Positions 7,305 to 16,604 of a DNA stretch of 64,000 nt are shown one piece after another. The stretch comes from Pseudomonadota bacterium (GTDB lineage: Bacteria > Pseudomonadota > Alphaproteobacteria > Rhizobiales > Rhizobiaceae). The stretch's first letter is position 1. Every line of letters starts with the position of its first letter. A program made the translations under genes and the position numbers. The notes under the pieces are model-generated. The model searched no databases and was not told where the DNA came from. It saw nothing but the letters and a program-made list of their open reading frames with translations. The stretch lies in assembly GCA_023457435.1 (NCBI GenBank), contig JAEWLS010000038.1:1-64000 (forward strand), read 5' to 3'.

Positions 7305-9063
7305 GCATTGGGGCGCGAGGCTCGGGGAAGCCGGCGAGGCCCGGTTTCGCCTGTGGGCACCGGCACAGGAGGCGTTGACGCTTCGATTGGGAGACCGCGA
7401 CCTTGCAATGCCGCAGATCGGCGACGGCTGGTTCGAACTCGTTGCCGACGCGCAAGCCGACACACAGTACGGCTTCGTGCTACCGGACGGCGCCTTCGTC
7501 CCCGATCCCGCATCCTGCGCGCAGGCTGGCGATGTTCACGGACCGTCGGTCCTTGTCGATCATCAGGCCTATTCGTGGCGCAACCGCAACTGGCGCGGGC
7601 GCCCATGGCGCGAGGCGGTGCTCTACGAACTGCATGTCGGCACCTTCACGCCGGAAGGCACGTTCGCAGCCGCAATCGAAAGGCTGCCGCATCTCGCTCA
7701 GCTCGGTGTCACCGCGATCGAACTGATGCCGATCGCGCAGTTCTCCGGCAACCGAGGCTGGGGATATGACGGCGTGCTTCTCTACGCGCCGCACCGCGCC
7801 TACGGCAGCCCCGAGGAACTGAAGCGCCTTGTCGACCAGGCTCATGGCCTCGGGCTCATGGTCAAGCTCGACGTCGTCTACAATCACTTCGGTCCGGAAG
7901 GGAACTACCTGCCGTCATACGCGCCCGACTTCTTCCACAAGGAGCGGCACACGCCGTGGGGCAACGCAATTGCCTACGAGCGCCTGCCGGTACGCCAGTA
8001 CTTCACAGAAAACGCCCTCTACTGGCTCGATGAGTTCCGGTTCGACGGCCTGCGGCTCGATGCTGCCGATCACATTCGGGACGCAACCGAACCCGAGATC
8101 CTGATCGAGATCGCCGAACGGGTCCGTGCCGAGTTTCCCGATCGGCACGTTCATCTCGCCACCGAAGACAACCGCAACGTCACCTACCTCCACGAGCGCG
8201 TGGATGGCATGGTTCGCCGTCACACGGCCGAATGGAACGACGATCTGCACAACGCGGCGCATGTGGTGCTGACCGACGAGACGGAAGGATATTACGAGGA
8301 TTTCGCGGACAAGCCGTTGGCGCATGTGGCGCGCGCCTTGGCAGAGGGCTTTGCCTATCAGGGCGAGGCATCGCGCTTCGACAATGGGACGCCTCGCGGA
8401 AAGCCGAGCGGTCACATGCCGGCGACCGTGTTCATCGACTTCCTGCAAAACCACGACCAGATCGGAAACCGCGCGTTCGGCGACCGCCTGACGACGCTTG
8501 CCGATCCGGAGAAACTGAGGGCGATGACGGCGGTGCTGCTGCTTTCGCCGCATATTCCGCTGCTCTTCATGGGAGAGGAGTGGGGCGAGACACGGCCATT
8601 CATGTTCTTCACGGACTACCAAGGCGAACTGGCCGACGCCGTCCGCAAGGGGCGCCGGGCCGAGTTTGCGAAGTTCGAGGCTTTCGCCGATCGTGAAGAC
8701 CGCGCCGCGATCCCGGATCCGAACGAACTCGCGACCTTCGAGAATTCCAAGCTGGACTGGAACGCGGCTCAAGCCGAGCCGGGCATGGAATGGACCCGCT
8801 TCTATCGGCAGCTGCTGGCAATTCGGCACGAACATGTGGTGCCGCTGCTCGACGACGCGAAGGGCCCGAACGGGCGTGTGCTGATGGCTGACGAGAACGC
8901 CTTCGCGATCGACTGGCAGTTTGACGGCGGCAAGTTGCAGATGCGCGCCAACCTTGGCAATGCACCACGAAGCCTCGCTGGCGTCGACGGCACGGTCGTC
9001 TACGGCCCGGCAAGTGCGGTCGACTTGCAGCCGGCCAGCGTCGTGGTGGCCGTAGCGCAATGA
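7297..9063 (+). CDS. treZ: Malto-oligosyltrehalose trehalohydrolase
   Basis: A 588-aa GH13 enzyme releasing trehalose from maltooligosyl-trehalose. It has an N-terminal CBM48-like domain (ARFRLWAPAQEALTLRLGDR) and a barrel with VVYNHFGPEGNYLPSYAP (near 193), GLRLDAADHIRD (Asp near 255), LATEDNRNVTY (Glu near 288) and LQNHDQIGNRAFGDRL (near 385). I chose the ATG at 7297 because it has a CGGGAG site and overlaps glgX by 8 bp; the frame open upstream to 7150 lies entirely inside glgX. Its TGA overlaps the treY ATG (ATGA at 9060). Confidence 0.95.
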   Translation: MRRHWGARLGEAGEARFRLWAPAQEALTLRLGDRDLAMPQIGDGWFELVADAQADTQYGFVLPDGAFVPDPASCAQAGDVHGPSVLVDHQAYSWRNRNWRGRPWREAVLYELHVGTFTPEGTFAAAIERLPHLAQLGVTAIELMPIAQFSGNRGWGYDGVLLYAPHRAYGSPEELKRLVDQAHGLGLMVKLDVVYNHFGPEGNYLPSYAPDFFHKERHTPWGNAIAYERLPVRQYFTENALYWLDEFRFDGLRLDAADHIRDATEPEILIEIAERVRAEFPDRHVHLATEDNRNVTYLHERVDGMVRRHTAEWNDDLHNAAHVVLTDETEGYYEDFADKPLAHVARALAEGFAYQGEASRFDNGTPRGKPSGHMPATVFIDFLQNHDQIGNRAFGDRLTTLADPEKLRAMTAVLLLSPHIPLLFMGEEWGETRPFMFFTDYQGELADAVRKGRRAEFAKFEAFADREDRAAIPDPNELATFENSKLDWNAAQAEPGMEWTRFYRQLLAIRHEHVVPLLDDAKGPNGRVLMADENAFAIDWQFDGGKLQMRANLGNAPRSLAGVDGTVVYGPASAVDLQPASVVVAVAQ

Positions 9064-11528
9064 CGATCCCACGCGTCGCCACGTATCGCTTGCAGTTCCG
9101 CGAGGAGATGACCTTCGACACGGCGGTGGATGTCGTTCCGTACCTGAAGCGGCTCGGCGCAAGCCACCTCTACGTCTCGCCCATCTTCTCGGCGGTGTCG
9201 GGGTCGACCCACGGTTACGATGTCACCGATCACAACGAGATCGATCTGGCAATCGGCGGCCGCAAGGGCCTGGAGCGGCTCTCGGAGGCGCTGCGGCGCC
9301 ACGGCATGGGGCTGGTGCTCGACATCGTCCCGAACCACATGGCCGCTTCGCTCGAGAACCCGTGGTGGCGAAGCGTGGTCGAGGAGGGAGCTCAGAGCCC
9401 GTATGCGCACCACTTCGACATCGACTGGGGCCAGAAGCTCACTCTGCCGGTACTAGGACGCGAATATCGTGAGGCGCTCGAGGCCGGCGAACTCAGCATC
9501 GTAGCGGACGACGAAGGCGGTTTTGCGCTGGCCTACTTCGAGCATCGCTTCCCGCTGACGTTGTCTTCCCACGTCATGGTGCGCGAGCGCGCAGGCAGGG
9601 ATGAACCCAGCGGCGCTTTGCAGACGCTTTCCAGCGATCGCGCGTTTGTCGACGCCGTGCACGCGGCACAGCCCTGGCGGCTGATGTATTGGAAGGACGC
9701 GCGCAAGAGCCTGAGCTATCGCCGGTTCTTCGAGGTGACCGGCCTCGTTGGTGTCCGCGTCGAGGACGATCATGTGTTCGACGACGTGCACCGCCTGATC
9801 CTTTCGCTGGTGCGCGACGGCATCGCCGACGGGCTCCGCGTCGACCACATAGACGGGCTGGCCCGCCCGACCAGGTATCTCGAGCGGCTTCGCCAAGAGG
9901 TCGGGCCGGACACCTGGCTTCTCGTCGAGAAGATACTCGGCGAGGGCGAGGCGCTGCCGCACGAGTGGACGGAGCTGGGCATTGGCACGACGGGCTACGA
10001 GTTCATCGGCGCGGCGGCGGACCTGCTCGTCGCAGCGGACGGCGTGAACGCGCTAGAACGGTCATATCGAACGTTCAGCTCCAGCGATGCCGACATCGCC
10101 GACGAACTGCGCACGTCGAAGCTCCTGCTGTTGACGCGCAACTTCGCCGGAGAACTTCGCGACCTCGCGACAAAGGCCGCACAGTTGACCGGGTTGGACC
10201 GCGAGGTCACCGAGGACGCCATCGTCGAACTGATCGTCGCGTTTCCGGTCTACCGGACCTACGGCGAGATCGGCGGGCTCTCCGCCCAGGACACGGCGAT
10301 GCTCGCATCCGTTGTGGGGACCGCGGTGGCAGCTGGCCGTGCCGAGGAGACGGCGATCCGCGTCGTCGCGGACCTGCTGAGACAATCGACCAACAGCGTT
10401 GCGCAATTCCGCACGCGCTTTCAGCAGCTGACGGGTCCGGCAATGGCCAAGTCGGTCGAGGACACGCTCTTCTATCGCCATAACGCGGTCATCGCGTTGA
10501 ACGAGGTCGGCGCGCATCCCGGCGGAGCGGTCGGCGATCCGGCCAGATTTCACGCCTTCATGCAGCAGCAAGCGGAAACGCCGCTCAGCCTGCTCGCAAC
10601 ATCGACGCACGATACGAAGCGGGGCGAGGACGCCCGCGCCAGACTTTATGCGCTGACCGAAGACTCAGAAGGGTGGACGTCGGCCTGCGAGCGCTGGAGT
10701 AAGAAGAACCTTCGCGCCAGAGGCGAGCTCGAACCTGCCGTCGAATGGCTGATCTACCAGGCGCTTGCGGGAGCCTGGCCGCCGGAATTGGCGCCAGCCG
10801 ATGCAGCTGGCGTTGCCCGGCTTCGCGACCGCTTCCTGCCCTATCTCGAGAAGGCGCTGCGGGAGGCCAAATTGCGGACCGACTGGGGCGAAGAGAACGC
10901 GGAATACGAAGCGGTGGCAAAGAGCTTCGCAGCGTCGCTTTTCGACGATCGGGTATTCCTCCAGGACTTCGCGTCGGCACTTGAGCCGTTCATCAAGGCC
11001 GGACAAATCAACGCGATTTCGCAAACGCTAGCCAAGCTGACCGGCCCCGGCGTCCCCGACATCTACCAGGGTTCCGAGCGCGGCGACTTCAGCCTCGTCG
11101 ATCCCGACAACAGGCGGCCAGTGCCGTTCGCGCAGTTCGCAGGGATGGCGCAGGCAATGCCCGCGGACCCGTCGGCCCTGCTGGACGGGCGGCTGAAGCA
11201 GTGGATGGTGGCCCGAGCGCTTGCGTGTCGCCATGCGCAACCCGACCTGTTCCGTCTGGGCCAATACGTTCCGCTGACGCTGAACGGGCCTGACGGCCAG
11301 CACTTCGTCGCCTACCTCCGGGCGCATGAGGGGGCCGCGGCGCTCGTGGTGCTGCCACGGCTGACGCTGAACCGGCAGATCGCCACCATGGACGCTCAGG
11401 TCGGGCTCCCGGCCGGTTATGATAAAGCGCGCTTCGAGAGTGCGTTTGTCGACGACGTGGTGTTTCATGGCGGCGCTGTCAGTGCGCTGCTCGGCGGCCT
11501 GCCCGCTGCGCTGGCGCTGATTCGCTGA
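9060..11528 (+). CDS. treY: Malto-oligosyltrehalose synthase
   Basis: An 822-aa GH13 enzyme that converts the reducing-end alpha-1,4 bond of maltodextrin into an alpha,alpha-1,1 (trehalosyl) bond. Diagnostic segments are RLGASHLYVSPIFSAVSGST (residues 31-50), GYDVTDHNEID, LVLDIVPNHMA (near 86), GLRVDHIDGLARP (near 260), LLVEKILGEGE (near 290) and LATSTHDTKRGEDARARL (near 515). It is the last gene of the glgX-treZ-treY unit and has the usual length for the family. The stop is 5 bp from the convergent ABC ATPase gene, with no terminator space between them. Confidence 0.96.
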   Translation: MTIPRVATYRLQFREEMTFDTAVDVVPYLKRLGASHLYVSPIFSAVSGSTHGYDVTDHNEIDLAIGGRKGLERLSEALRRHGMGLVLDIVPNHMAASLENPWWRSVVEEGAQSPYAHHFDIDWGQKLTLPVLGREYREALEAGELSIVADDEGGFALAYFEHRFPLTLSSHVMVRERAGRDEPSGALQTLSSDRAFVDAVHAAQPWRLMYWKDARKSLSYRRFFEVTGLVGVRVEDDHVFDDVHRLILSLVRDGIADGLRVDHIDGLARPTRYLERLRQEVGPDTWLLVEKILGEGEALPHEWTELGIGTTGYEFIGAAADLLVAADGVNALERSYRTFSSSDADIADELRTSKLLLLTRNFAGELRDLATKAAQLTGLDREVTEDAIVELIVAFPVYRTYGEIGGLSAQDTAMLASVVGTAVAAGRAEETAIRVVADLLRQSTNSVAQFRTRFQQLTGPAMAKSVEDTLFYRHNAVIALNEVGAHPGGAVGDPARFHAFMQQQAETPLSLLATSTHDTKRGEDARARLYALTEDSEGWTSACERWSKKNLRARGELEPAVEWLIYQALAGAWPPELAPADAAGVARLRDRFLPYLEKALREAKLRTDWGEENAEYEAVAKSFAASLFDDRVFLQDFASALEPFIKAGQINAISQTLAKLTGPGVPDIYQGSERGDFSLVDPDNRRPVPFAQFAGMAQAMPADPSALLDGRLKQWMVARALACRHAQPDLFRLGQYVPLTLNGPDGQHFVAYLRAHEGAAALVVLPRLTLNRQIATMDAQVGLPAGYDKARFESAFVDDVVFHGGAVSALLGGLPAALALIR

Positions 11529-11533
11529 CGGAT

Positions 11534-13162
11534 TCAGGCGGCGATAGGCCTGAAATTGGCAAAGTCCCAGTGGCGACCGGGCGCCGCCTGGATCAGCTCT
11601 CGGGTGTAATGGTGAGCGGGATTGCCGAGCACCTGGGCCGCCGGCCCAGCCTCCACCACACGCCCGGCCTTCATGACGAGGATGTCGTCGCAGATCTGCG
11701 CCGCAACGCGCAGATCGTGCGTGATGAACAGCATCGCTATGCCGAATTCGTCCTGAAGGTCGCGCAGCAGGTCCAGAACCTGCTTCTGGATGACGACATC
11801 CAGGGCCGAGACCGCTTCGTCGGCGACGATCAGTGATGGCGACAGTGCCAGCGCGCGGGCGATAGCGATGCGCTGTCGCTGGCCGCCGGAGAATTCGTGC
11901 GGATAGCGCTCGACCGCGTTCGCAGGCAGACCGACCCTATCGAGCAGCGCCCGGGCCTTGGCGATCGCATCCGACCGGGCGAACCCGAAGTTGACGAGCC
12001 CTTCGATGACGCTCTCGCCGATCCTGATGCGGGGATTGAGCGAGCGGTACGGATCCTGGAACACCAGCTGGATCTTGCGGCGAACGGCATGGAGTTCGCG
12101 CTCGGGGCTCCTTGCGATGTCGGTGTCGTCCACGCGGATCGCGCCTGTGTCCGGCTCGAGCAGCCGCATGACGCAGCGGGCGACGGTGCTCTTGCCGGAG
12201 CCGCTTTCGCCGACGATGCCGAGCGTGCGCCCGGGCCTTATGGCGAAGGCAACGTCGACGGCCGCGGCGACCTTTCGGCGCGTGCCGAAGAGGCTGCGGC
12301 TGCCATAGTGCTTGGATAGGTCGCTGACCCGCAGAACCGGATCTGCGGGGCTTTCACGACGCGGTTCGGCAGGGACGAGGCTCGGGACCGATTGAAGCAG
12401 CTCGCGCGTGTAGTCCTCCGACGGCGCCTCGAGAATCTGCCGGACCGACCCGGTTTCGACGGTGCGGCCTTGCTTGAGGACCACGACACGGTCGGCGATA
12501 TCGGCGACGACCCCCATATCGTGGGTGATGAACAGCACGCCCATGCGATAGGTCGTCTGAAGTTCCTTGATGAGCGACAGGATCTGACGCTGCGTGGTCA
12601 CGTCGAGGGCGGTCGTCGGCTCGTCCGCGATCAGGATCTTCGGCTTCAGCACAAGCGCCATCGCGATCATGGCGCGCTGCCGCTGGCCGCCCGAGAGCTG
12701 GTGGGGATAGGCGTCATGGATCGCCGCGGGATCGGGAAGGTTCACCTGCTCGAGGACGCGCAGGACCTCGACGCGACGCTGACGCGCTCCAAGCGACGTA
12801 TGGATACTCAGAACCTCATCGATCTGCGCGCCGATCGTGACGACAGGGTTCAGTGCCGTCATCGGCTCCTGAAAGATCATGCCCATGCTCGAGGCACGCA
12901 TGCGCCTGATCGCCGATGCGGAAGCGCCGAGGACAGGCTTGCCGCCGACCATGATGCTTCCGCCCTGGACCTCGACGGCGGAGGGCAACAGGCCCATGGT
13001 CGCGAGCGCCGTCAGCGACTTTCCGGATCCGCTCTCGCCGACGAGGCAGACGGTCTCGCCTTCATGCACCGTCAGGGTGAGACGTTCAAGCAGCGGCCGG
13101 AACTCGACGCCCTTCAGGCCGAGGCTCAGATCGTCGACGACAAGAACCGCTTCAGCCGGCAC
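11534..13162 (-). CDS. Fused double ATPase of a peptide-type ABC importer (DppD-DppF/YejF-like)
   Basis: A 542-aa cytoplasmic protein with two complete ABC ATPase domains. The first (about 5-255) has GESGSGKS and LSGGQRQRAMIAMAL; the second (about 280-535) has GESGSGKS, FQDPYRSLNPRIRIGESV and FSGGQRQRIAIARAL. This layout is that of YejF/GsiA and of DppD fused to DppF. Its start overlaps the permease gene by 11 bp. It energises import by the SBP and permeases encoded upstream (14985-16577, 13152-14962). Confidence 0.93.
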   Translation of the reverse strand: MPAEAVLVVDDLSLGLKGVEFRPLLERLTLTVHEGETVCLVGESGSGKSLTALATMGLLPSAVEVQGGSIMVGGKPVLGASASAIRRMRASSMGMIFQEPMTALNPVVTIGAQIDEVLSIHTSLGARQRRVEVLRVLEQVNLPDPAAIHDAYPHQLSGGQRQRAMIAMALVLKPKILIADEPTTALDVTTQRQILSLIKELQTTYRMGVLFITHDMGVVADIADRVVVLKQGRTVETGSVRQILEAPSEDYTRELLQSVPSLVPAEPRRESPADPVLRVSDLSKHYGSRSLFGTRRKVAAAVDVAFAIRPGRTLGIVGESGSGKSTVARCVMRLLEPDTGAIRVDDTDIARSPERELHAVRRKIQLVFQDPYRSLNPRIRIGESVIEGLVNFGFARSDAIAKARALLDRVGLPANAVERYPHEFSGGQRQRIAIARALALSPSLIVADEAVSALDVVIQKQVLDLLRDLQDEFGIAMLFITHDLRVAAQICDDILVMKAGRVVEAGPAAQVLGNPAHHYTRELIQAAPGRHWDFANFRPIAA

Positions 13163-14018
13163 GACGGTCAGCCTTTCGCAAGCGCGGGTCGAGGCGATCG
13201 CGGAACTCGTCGCCGATGATGTTCATGGACAGTACGCAGACCGAGAGGATCGCCGCCGGAACGAAGACGATGCCCGGCCGGATCTGGAAGTAGAGACGGC
13301 CGTCGGCGATCATGTTGCCCCAGGTCGGCGTTTCGGCACTGAGGCCCGCGCCGATGAAAGAGAGGATCGCCTCCACCATGATCGCCGAAGCGCAGACATA
13401 CGTCGCCTGAACGATCAGGGAGGGCAGCGTGTTCGGCATCAGGTGCCGCAAGACGATGGTCCAACTAGGCGTTCCGAGCGTCACCGCCGCCTCGACATAG
13501 GGCTCATGTCGCGTCGCCAGCACGACGGACCGGGTCAGGCGGACGACGCGCGGAATCTCCGGTACCGAGATCGCGACTATGACGCTCAGCAGCGAGGCGC
13601 CCCAAAGCGCGACAAAGGCGATCGCCAGCAGAATGCCGGGGATGGCCATCAGACCGTCCATGAGGCGCATGATGACCATGTCGGCCGCCCGGTAATATCC
13701 GCAGACGAGACCAATCAGCAGGCCGATCAGGATGCTGGCCAGCGTCACCGAAATGCCGATGAACAGCGACGATCGGGCTCCGTAGACGAGACGCGAGTAG
13801 ATGTCCCGGCCGAAGCCGTCGGTGCCGAGCCAGTAATCAGCGCTCCATGGCCGGAAACGCAGCGCCGGGCTCATTGCGTTGGGATCGTGCGTCGCAACCA
13901 GCGGCGCGCAGATGGCCGCAATGACGACGATCGCAAGCACCACCGCGGCGGCGGCGACCAGGGGCTGGGTTCGCGGTATCGATGGGAGGCGCAACGAACT
14001 GTACAAGCTGCCGAGCAT
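13152..14018 (-). CDS. Peptide-type ABC permease, DppC-like
   Basis: A 288-aa inner-membrane permease with a hydrophobic N-terminal anchor, the SADYWLGTDGFGRDIYSRLV motif typical of DppC/OppC, and the EAA loop EPYVEAAVTLGTPSWTIVLR. I chose the ATG at 14018, 2 bp after the DppB-like gene; the longer frame to 14600 is a shadow of that gene. It pairs with the upstream permease to form the membrane channel. Confidence 0.93.
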   Translation of the reverse strand: MLGSLYSSLRLPSIPRTQPLVAAAAVVLAIVVIAAICAPLVATHDPNAMSPALRFRPWSADYWLGTDGFGRDIYSRLVYGARSSLFIGISVTLASILIGLLIGLVCGYYRAADMVIMRLMDGLMAIPGILLAIAFVALWGASLLSVIVAISVPEIPRVVRLTRSVVLATRHEPYVEAAVTLGTPSWTIVLRHLMPNTLPSLIVQATYVCASAIMVEAILSFIGAGLSAETPTWGNMIADGRLYFQIRPGIVFVPAAILSVCVLSMNIIGDEFRDRLDPRLRKADRRAG

Positions 14019-14020
14019 CG

Positions 14021-14962
14021 TCAGTACCTGATACGCGGGTCGATCACCGCATAGGCGATGTCGACGAGGAGGTTGATGCCCAGGTAGACGAAGCTCATCA
14101 GAAGCACGATCGCCTGAATGACGGGATAGTCGCGGGCGAGGATCGCTTCCACGGTGAGCCTGCCGATGCCCGGCAGGTTGAACACGGTCTCGGTCACGAC
14201 GACGCCTCCAATCAGAAGCGCGAAACTGTTGCCGAGGATCGTGATGATGGGGACGAAAGCGTTCTTCAGCGCGTGGCGGAAAAGCACGCGGCGTTCCGTT
14301 GCTCCTTTGGCGCGGGCGGTGCGTATGTAATCCTCGCCGAGAACCGACAGCATGCTGGTTCTCGTCATGCGCGAGATCAGAGCCGTGAAGGCCAGTGTGA
14401 GCGTCAGCGCCGGCAGGATCATGCGGTAGAGAAACGGCCCGACGCCCTCCGCGATCGGCCGGTAGCCCTGCACCGGAAATATGCCCAGCTCCAGCGCGAA
14501 TACCTTGATCATGATGTAGCCGAGCACGAACACCGGCACGGAGAATCCAATGATGGAAAGGGCCATCACCGCGCGATCGATGAAGGTGCCGTGTTTCCAC
14601 GCGGCCAGCACGCCGAGCGGAATGGCGACCACCATGGTGAGCGCGAAGGTGATGACCGTCAGCGACAGCGAAGGCTCGAGCCGCTGCCCGACCATGGTGG
14701 CGACAGGAATCTGCGAGATGATCGAGGTTCCGAAGTCGCCGCTCAGCAGCGATCCGACCCAGTCGAGCAATTGCCGGGAAAGGGGGAGGTGGAGACCTAG
14801 GCTCTGCCTGATCGCCTCCAGCTGTTCTGGGCTGGCGTTTTCGCCAGCGAGGATTGCGGCAGGGTCGCCGGGCGTAAGCCGGATCAGAAGGAAGACGATG
14901 AGGGCTACCAGAGCCGCGACCGGCAATGCCGAGCCGATGCGAACGGCCAAGTAGTTCAGCAC
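14021..14962 (-). CDS. Peptide-type ABC permease, DppB-like
   Basis: A 313-aa permease with six predicted membrane helices. The first helix is at residues 8-28, and the DppB signature TPGDPAAILAGENASPEQLE follows. The EAA loop reads DYIRTARAKGATERRVLFRH, and the C-terminus is YAVIDPRIRY. It sits 22 bp after the substrate-binding protein gene and 2 bp before the second permease, in one operon. Confidence 0.94.
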   Translation of the reverse strand: MLNYLAVRIGSALPVAALVALIVFLLIRLTPGDPAAILAGENASPEQLEAIRQSLGLHLPLSRQLLDWVGSLLSGDFGTSIISQIPVATMVGQRLEPSLSLTVITFALTMVVAIPLGVLAAWKHGTFIDRAVMALSIIGFSVPVFVLGYIMIKVFALELGIFPVQGYRPIAEGVGPFLYRMILPALTLTLAFTALISRMTRTSMLSVLGEDYIRTARAKGATERRVLFRHALKNAFVPIITILGNSFALLIGGVVVTETVFNLPGIGRLTVEAILARDYPVIQAIVLLMSFVYLGINLLVDIAYAVIDPRIRY

Positions 14963-14984
14963 CGCCTTCCTCCTGTCCTACAGC

Positions 14985-16577
14985 CTACTGCTTCTTCTCG
15001 ATGTTCCAGAACAGAGTGACCGGCGCATGGACGATGCCGTCGATCTTCTTGCTCCAGGCGGTGACGCGGAAGAACTGGCCGAGAGGCGCGTACACAGCCG
15101 TCTCGTACGCGTAGGCCTGAATCTCTTCGGCTTTCGCCTTCCGTTCCTCTGGCGTCTGAGCCTTGGCGAAGGCCGCGCGCATCTCCTCGAGCTTCGGATC
15201 GTCCAGCCATCCGCCTGTGCCGTCCTTCGGGCCCTTGGCGTTCAGGCGTTCGTTGATGATCGGGTTGGCCATGTCCGGCACACCGAGCAAGGTGATCAGC
15301 ATGTTCCAGCCGCCCTTGTCGGGTGCCGCCTGGCTCGCCGTCTGCCCGAGTACGGTCTGCCAATCCTTCGACTGCAGATCGACGTTGAAGCCGCCCTTCT
15401 TGAGCTGATCGGCGCCGACGATACCAGGGGCGCGGAGGAGCACGAGGTCGGTCGGGTGCGGGATCACCACAGTCTCGTTGTTGTAGCCGGCCTCCGCGAG
15501 TAGCTTCTTCGATGCCTCCGGGTCTGCCTTCATCATGACGTCCGAACCGCCGTCGCTCTCCAGCGGATTGCCGCAACCGAACATGGCGCCGCAAAGCTTG
15601 TAGTAGCGGGGGTCGCCGATGAGGGCGTCCATGACATCCTGCTGACTAAACGCTTCAAGGGCCGCCCGGCGCTTCTTCGGGTCGTTGAACGGCGGATGCA
15701 GCGTGTTGAAGATCGCGGTGATCTGGTATCCTGGGTCGAGCAGGTCAACGACAAAGTCGTCGTTGCTCTCGACGATGGGCAAGAGGTCGACCGGGACGCT
15801 TTCGACATAGTCGACTTCACCGGAGACAAGCGCATTCACCGCCGTCTGGGGGTCGGGCATCGCCACCCACTCAACGCGGTCAACCTTGGCAACCTTGCCG
15901 CCAGCGAGCCCGCTCGGTGGTTCGTCGCGCGGTACGTAGTCTTCATTCTTGTTATAGGCGACCAGCACGCCGGGATTGAAGGCGGCTTGGTCGAACTTGA
16001 ACGGACCCGATCCGACCATCTCCTTGATCGGCTGGTTTACCGGCAAGTCGGCCAGCCGCTTCGGCATCATGAAAGGCACGTACGACGACGGCTTACCGAT
16101 CGCTTCAAGTATGAAGCTGCTTGGCTCCTTGAGCACAAGCTCGATACGACGATCGTCTAGCGCCTTGAGACTGGCGGTGCCAGCCATCAGCAACTGCCCA
16201 GCCGCGTCTTTGGAGCCCCAACGCTTCAGAGATGCGATGCAGTCCTCGGCGGTCACGGGTTGACCGTCGTGCCACTTGAGGCCGTCGCGCAGGGTGAAGA
16301 CGTAGGTGAGCTTGTCGTCGGAGACAGTCCAGTCGGCCATCTGAGGCCGGATATTGCCATCGGCGTCGGTGGCGAGAAGCGTGTCGAAGACCATGTAGGC
16401 ATGGTTGCGGATGATGTAGGCGCCGGCGATCATCGGATCGAGCACGCGCAATGCCGAGTGCGCTACGACCTTGAGCGTTTCGGCAGACGATGCCGTAGCG
16501 CCTGCAACGAGTATCGAAGCTGCCGCGAGCAGAGAAAGAGTGCCCTTCCGTAATACGGAATTCGTCGATCTGAACAT
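14985..16577 (-). CDS. ABC transporter substrate-binding protein, family 5 (peptide/nickel type)
   Basis: A 530-aa periplasmic receptor. The signal peptide spans about residues 1-32 and ends ATASSAE. Family-5 features are LKVVAHSALRVLDPMIAGAY, LRDGLKWHDGQPVTAEDCIA and VGSGPFKFDQ. The ligand is not determined by sequence: family-5 receptors bind peptides, glutathione, opines or sugars. The next gene upstream in the cluster is an amidase, which suggests an amide- or peptide-containing compound. It heads the SBP-permease-permease-ATPase set. Confidence 0.92.
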   Translation of the reverse strand: MFRSTNSVLRKGTLSLLAAASILVAGATASSAETLKVVAHSALRVLDPMIAGAYIIRNHAYMVFDTLLATDADGNIRPQMADWTVSDDKLTYVFTLRDGLKWHDGQPVTAEDCIASLKRWGSKDAAGQLLMAGTASLKALDDRRIELVLKEPSSFILEAIGKPSSYVPFMMPKRLADLPVNQPIKEMVGSGPFKFDQAAFNPGVLVAYNKNEDYVPRDEPPSGLAGGKVAKVDRVEWVAMPDPQTAVNALVSGEVDYVESVPVDLLPIVESNDDFVVDLLDPGYQITAIFNTLHPPFNDPKKRRAALEAFSQQDVMDALIGDPRYYKLCGAMFGCGNPLESDGGSDVMMKADPEASKKLLAEAGYNNETVVIPHPTDLVLLRAPGIVGADQLKKGGFNVDLQSKDWQTVLGQTASQAAPDKGGWNMLITLLGVPDMANPIINERLNAKGPKDGTGGWLDDPKLEEMRAAFAKAQTPEERKAKAEEIQAYAYETAVYAPLGQFFRVTAWSKKIDGIVHAPVTLFWNIEKKQ

Positions 16578-16604
16578 GTCTTCATCCTCCCTGATGAGTT
16601 CAGC

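Noticed and set aside
5790..7463. 557-aa minus-strand reading frame opposite glgX
   Set aside because: Arg/Val/His-rich shadow of a strongly supported GH13 gene; high GC keeps the antisense frame open.
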